From Nepenthes gracilis (Eukaryota; Streptophyta; Magnoliopsida; Caryophyllales; Nepenthaceae): a DNA stretch of 64,000 bases. Positions 60,432 to 64,000 of this stretch are shown piece after piece (positions within the stretch are counted from its first letter, which is position 1; the number at the start of each line of letters is the position of its first letter). Made by a program: the position numbers and the translations under genes. Where the stretch lies: the NCBI GenBank assembly GCA_033239525.1, contig BSYO01000023.1, positions 13,346,158-13,410,157 on the forward strand. Direction: 5' to 3'. Below the pieces are notes generated by a model that was not told where the DNA came from, did no database searches, and saw only the letters and a program-made list of their open reading frames with translations.

Positions 60432-63400
60432 TCTAATCAACTACTTATTTTTGAATCTTAAGGAATTTAATATAAGATCAAATAACAATTTTATACCCAT
60501 CTGGATGGAAAGGTAGAGGCAGCGATGGTAGAGGCATGTAGAAATAAAAATGGATAAAAACGAGTTCAATGTTCACTTAACTGAGTTTAGAAGAGAAATT
60601 ATAACTATTGAGTAAGATTTGTTGGTTATTTGGAACAAAAAAATATAATTGTGTCCATATATAATCAAAATCGGTTTGATTTGAACCGTTTATAGATTTG
60701 TTTTAAATATTTTTATTTAAAAGTTTATATTTACATAAAAACATCTACAAATATAAACTTTTATAAAATTCTAGTATTTAGATATTATAATATAGTTTTT
60801 TCAAAACATAATACTAGCTATTTTTTAATACATATTAACTTTTAGAATGATTATAAACTCAAACAAAAGACTATTTATAGGGTCTAAAACCTTTTCTTTC
60901 TTTTGCCTAAGTAATGTTGGATTTTTTTCACAAATTAAATTTCTCCCACATATGGGATTTAAGAAGTTGCTTAATAAATTCCTCATTCGATTCAAATTTC
61001 TAAAGATTTTAATATTATCTGAGAATTTCACATGCTCTATGATCTTTTTCTTCTTATGATATTTATATAGAGATTTTTGCCTTTAATTATTGACCTTCCA
61101 TTTAATATATAAATATGGAGACCTTTGTATGTATATCCTCTCAATGCAATCTCTCCCATAGGCATGATGTTGTTATTGCAACTACATATATATGTTACAT
61201 GATGAAGAATTTTGACAACACTATTAGTAAGTTTAAAACTGATACTCCTAGTTCATTAAGTCTTCACATTCTCTTTATTTTTAACTGTGATGTAGCCAAA
61301 AATCTTCACGATCTTTCGACATGACAAAATATTTCCTATCAATGCATATATGTATGGAAGCAATACAGTTTAAAATCTAACTGTTTTTATTTTTAGAGAT
61401 AAGAAATTATTGATGCCTCTAGTTATGAATAAATCATTGTTCTTATACGAGATTGCACAAAAGTCATCCTCTTCCGTCAGATTGGGTTTATATTGTTATT
61501 TCTTAAAGCTTGTTATATCCTCTCTCAATTTATTATACCTTATAGTAGCTCTCTTTCTTACTACAATCTTTAATATTTCATTTTGATCTCCCTCTTTAAC
61601 CATCACCTCCCTTTCTCAATGATCCATGCTTTAGTAGGGCTCACCACCATAAGTATACTCCTCTCAATAAAAGAGCTATTAGTTCTCATTACTCATTCAC
61701 TTTCACACAATAAGATAACTACGTCATCTAATTTCAAAGCAAATTTTTCTACCAATAATAATTGAATAAAAGGTTTGTAAGACTTAGGTAATTAATTTAA
61801 TAATAGCAATGTCTTTTTTTCTTCTTTAGACTTATTATCAGAATTGTTTAAAATTTAAAATAATTACTTATTGGACAAATTTAGGTGGTCATAAAAATTT
61901 ATACATGCTTTCCTTTTCAGATAATATAGATTATCATCAAACATAATTTGTTGGTCTTTCATTTCAACACACAAATGCCATCAAACTTGGTCACAAACTT
62001 TGTGATTTAATTCCCTTTAGCACATTGTGTTTAACATTTGGAGTAAGAGCTAATCTGGTTGTACTTATGACTTTTATTTGAATTACTTGCCAGACATGTT
62101 CACTCATTGTTTTGAATTTTTTGCCTCCAATGCTTGATCAAATTCGTATTCTATCAAAAATTTTTAAATCATACATTGTTATAAAGTAAAATTGTTCTTT
62201 TATTAAATAAAGGGATTTTAAATTTAGACATATCTTCTAATATAGTGATCAAGTTGTGTGCATCAAATCTAACTGCTTTTTTAAGCAATATTTTGATTTT
62301 TCAGTTTATGAATCTTTATCAGCGATATCACTATTGAGATTTTTAAATCTCACACATAAAAATTAAAAATTAGTATAACCATAATACAAGAATTTATATA
62401 TAGTATTTCTCTGAGATAAGAATTAAAAACCATTAGATCAAAAACTGCTAAAAAAATCTACCATGAAACCTTAAACTTATAGCTTTTGAAAGAGGAAAAA
62501 AAAAAAAAACTCTCACACACTCGCATCAAAAAATACCTTATAACACCCTTCTCTTAATAGAACAATACTAATTGTTCTTTGATGTTGATAATCTTTTGGG
62601 ATGTTTATAAATTCAAATAAAAGACTCTTTTTATAAGTGTCTAATATATTATTTTGCTCAATCAATGTTAGACTTTTTTACAAAATAATTTATTTATTTT
62701 CTCAATTGTGCAAATCGGGCTACACTAACACAAAAATCCCAAGACTTTTACCTATAAATTCTCTTCAATGTGAATAATAATAATAATATTATTATTTTAA
62801 TTATTTTTTTTAAAAAATAATTCCCTTTCATATTTTTTTATGATTCAAGCATAAATATATGAAAATTGACTACACATTCAATTATATGACATCAATTATG
62901 AATTTTCATGAAGTTAATTAAGATTGGATGCATAAATATCAGTAATTGATAACACTTTTACACATAGGAATATTTATCAGATATGTACTAGAGACTATTG
63001 GGACACTTTTAAATTATATAATGTATCATCCATCAATCTAATTTTATATATATCCACCGGTGAGAATTGACTAACAAAATATCAATCATTATATTTAAAT
63101 AAATATTCAAAGAGTGTCCCCTAATAACGTCTTTTTAGCCTACTCAATTATAATTTAATTAATTAAGGCTTTGTTTTAGCGGTGGTAGCTGCTAGTGTCG
63201 TGATAATAATATTTATATATGGTGTAAATTAAGAAATATAATATTTATAATTAATTTAATTTGTATTATGAACCAATTATCATATAATGTTATGATTTTA
63301 TTAGGTTAAAAAGTGAATAAAGCCAACATTTAGGGTTAATGCCCCTGTTGACAGATCTGATGTACCTAAAAATGAAAGCCACACCTTAACTAAAACAGAC

Positions 63401-64000
63401 CTAACCCACCCTCCCTCCTCCCAACCGAAGAAGGGTTGAATTTTTATTAAATTAAATCAAATTATTAGTTCAATTATTAAACTCATTTATTTAAAAATTA
63501 ATTATTTTATATAATATATAATATTAAAAAATAAAATAAATAATCAATAATATTATTGTAATTATAATAATATCTCATATATATTCCAAAATAATATAAT
63601 AAATATGATAAAAAAATATAAAAATACATATATAAAATAATATTATAACTGAAAAATCACTCATTAATTGAGGAACACTACAATATTAAATTTAAACTTG
63701 GTCTGTAGCATACAAATATAAAAGTAGATTTTTAAGGTGCTATTTAATTAAAAAAATAATATAAAATAATAAAATATAATATTTAAAAATAATATATACC
63801 ATAATTTCTTAAAACTTTTCAATATCATATAAAGTTTATTTAAGATCATAAAAAATTGCTCGAGGCATCCGTAATGTCGTGAATCAATAAATAATTTAAT
63901 AATTTAAGTGACAATAAACTCTTAAAAGATTAATAATTTAACTAATTATATTTAACATTAATTTAGAAGTATAATAAAAGAGATATGGCCAAGATATTCT
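60432..64000. other. AT-rich intergenic DNA to the window end
   Basis: Only short, low-complexity ORFs; no family motif, tRNA or LTR pair recognised. Confidence 0.65.

Noticed and set aside
1..64000. tRNA genes, rRNA, CRISPR arrays, bacterial operons
   Set aside because: I saw no cloverleaf with A and B boxes, no rRNA, and no regularly spaced repeats with unique spacers; a plant nuclear context makes the last two unlikely.

Overview
The window looks like nuclear DNA from a flowering plant, probably a eudicot. It is AT-rich, has long introns with GT/AG borders, carries an HD-Zip I transcription factor, a CDPK-related kinase and a MIR166 hairpin, and is full of decayed LTR retrotransposons and small foldback elements. 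The species cannot be named from this sequence. All three intact protein-coding genes lie on the minus strand. I joined their exons by reading splice borders and checking that the codon phase is continuous across every junction.

Layout. 1-3 kb: AT-rich DNA without a gene. 3.07-8.42 kb: an old minus-strand Ty1/copia element with two diverged LTRs, a tRNA-Met-type primer-binding site and fragments of pol. 9.32-10.08 kb: a two-exon HD-Zip I gene (226 aa, ATHB-7/ATHB-12 type), with ACGT-core (ABRE/G-box-like) sites 1.5-2.1 kb upstream. 13.7-17.45 kb: a second, broken copia gag-pol. 22.96-23.10 kb: a MIR166 precursor on the plus strand, the only RNA gene found. 25.6-26.85 kb: an old LTR-like relic. 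28.3-29.35 kb: a cluster of palindromic MITE-like elements at the 3' end of the next gene. 28.95-38.18 kb: an 11-exon WDR12/YTM1 ribosome-biogenesis gene (407 aa). 40.02-57.12 kb: an 11-exon CDPK-related kinase gene (603 aa), enlarged by transposons. Its intron 2 holds a complete 4.07-kb non-autonomous LTR element (TSD ACCTG) and its intron 5 holds a 792-bp solo copia LTR (TSD CAAAT). 59.6-60.43 kb: another LTR relic with an internal 138-bp tandem duplication. The rest is AT-rich intergenic DNA.

The genes do not form one pathway: a stress/ABA-type transcription factor, a regulatory miRNA of HD-ZIP III genes, a ribosome-assembly factor and a membrane-anchored kinase. The main themes are the MIR166 locus, hidden among short spurious ORFs, and the shared transposon families. 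One copia LTR family occurs at 3-8 kb and 46 kb. One TGATGG-starting LTR family occurs at 25.6, 48.2/51.7 and 59.6 kb. One AT-rich palindrome family occurs at about 10.6, 11.9, 12.5, 22.2, 24.1 and 58.6 kb.
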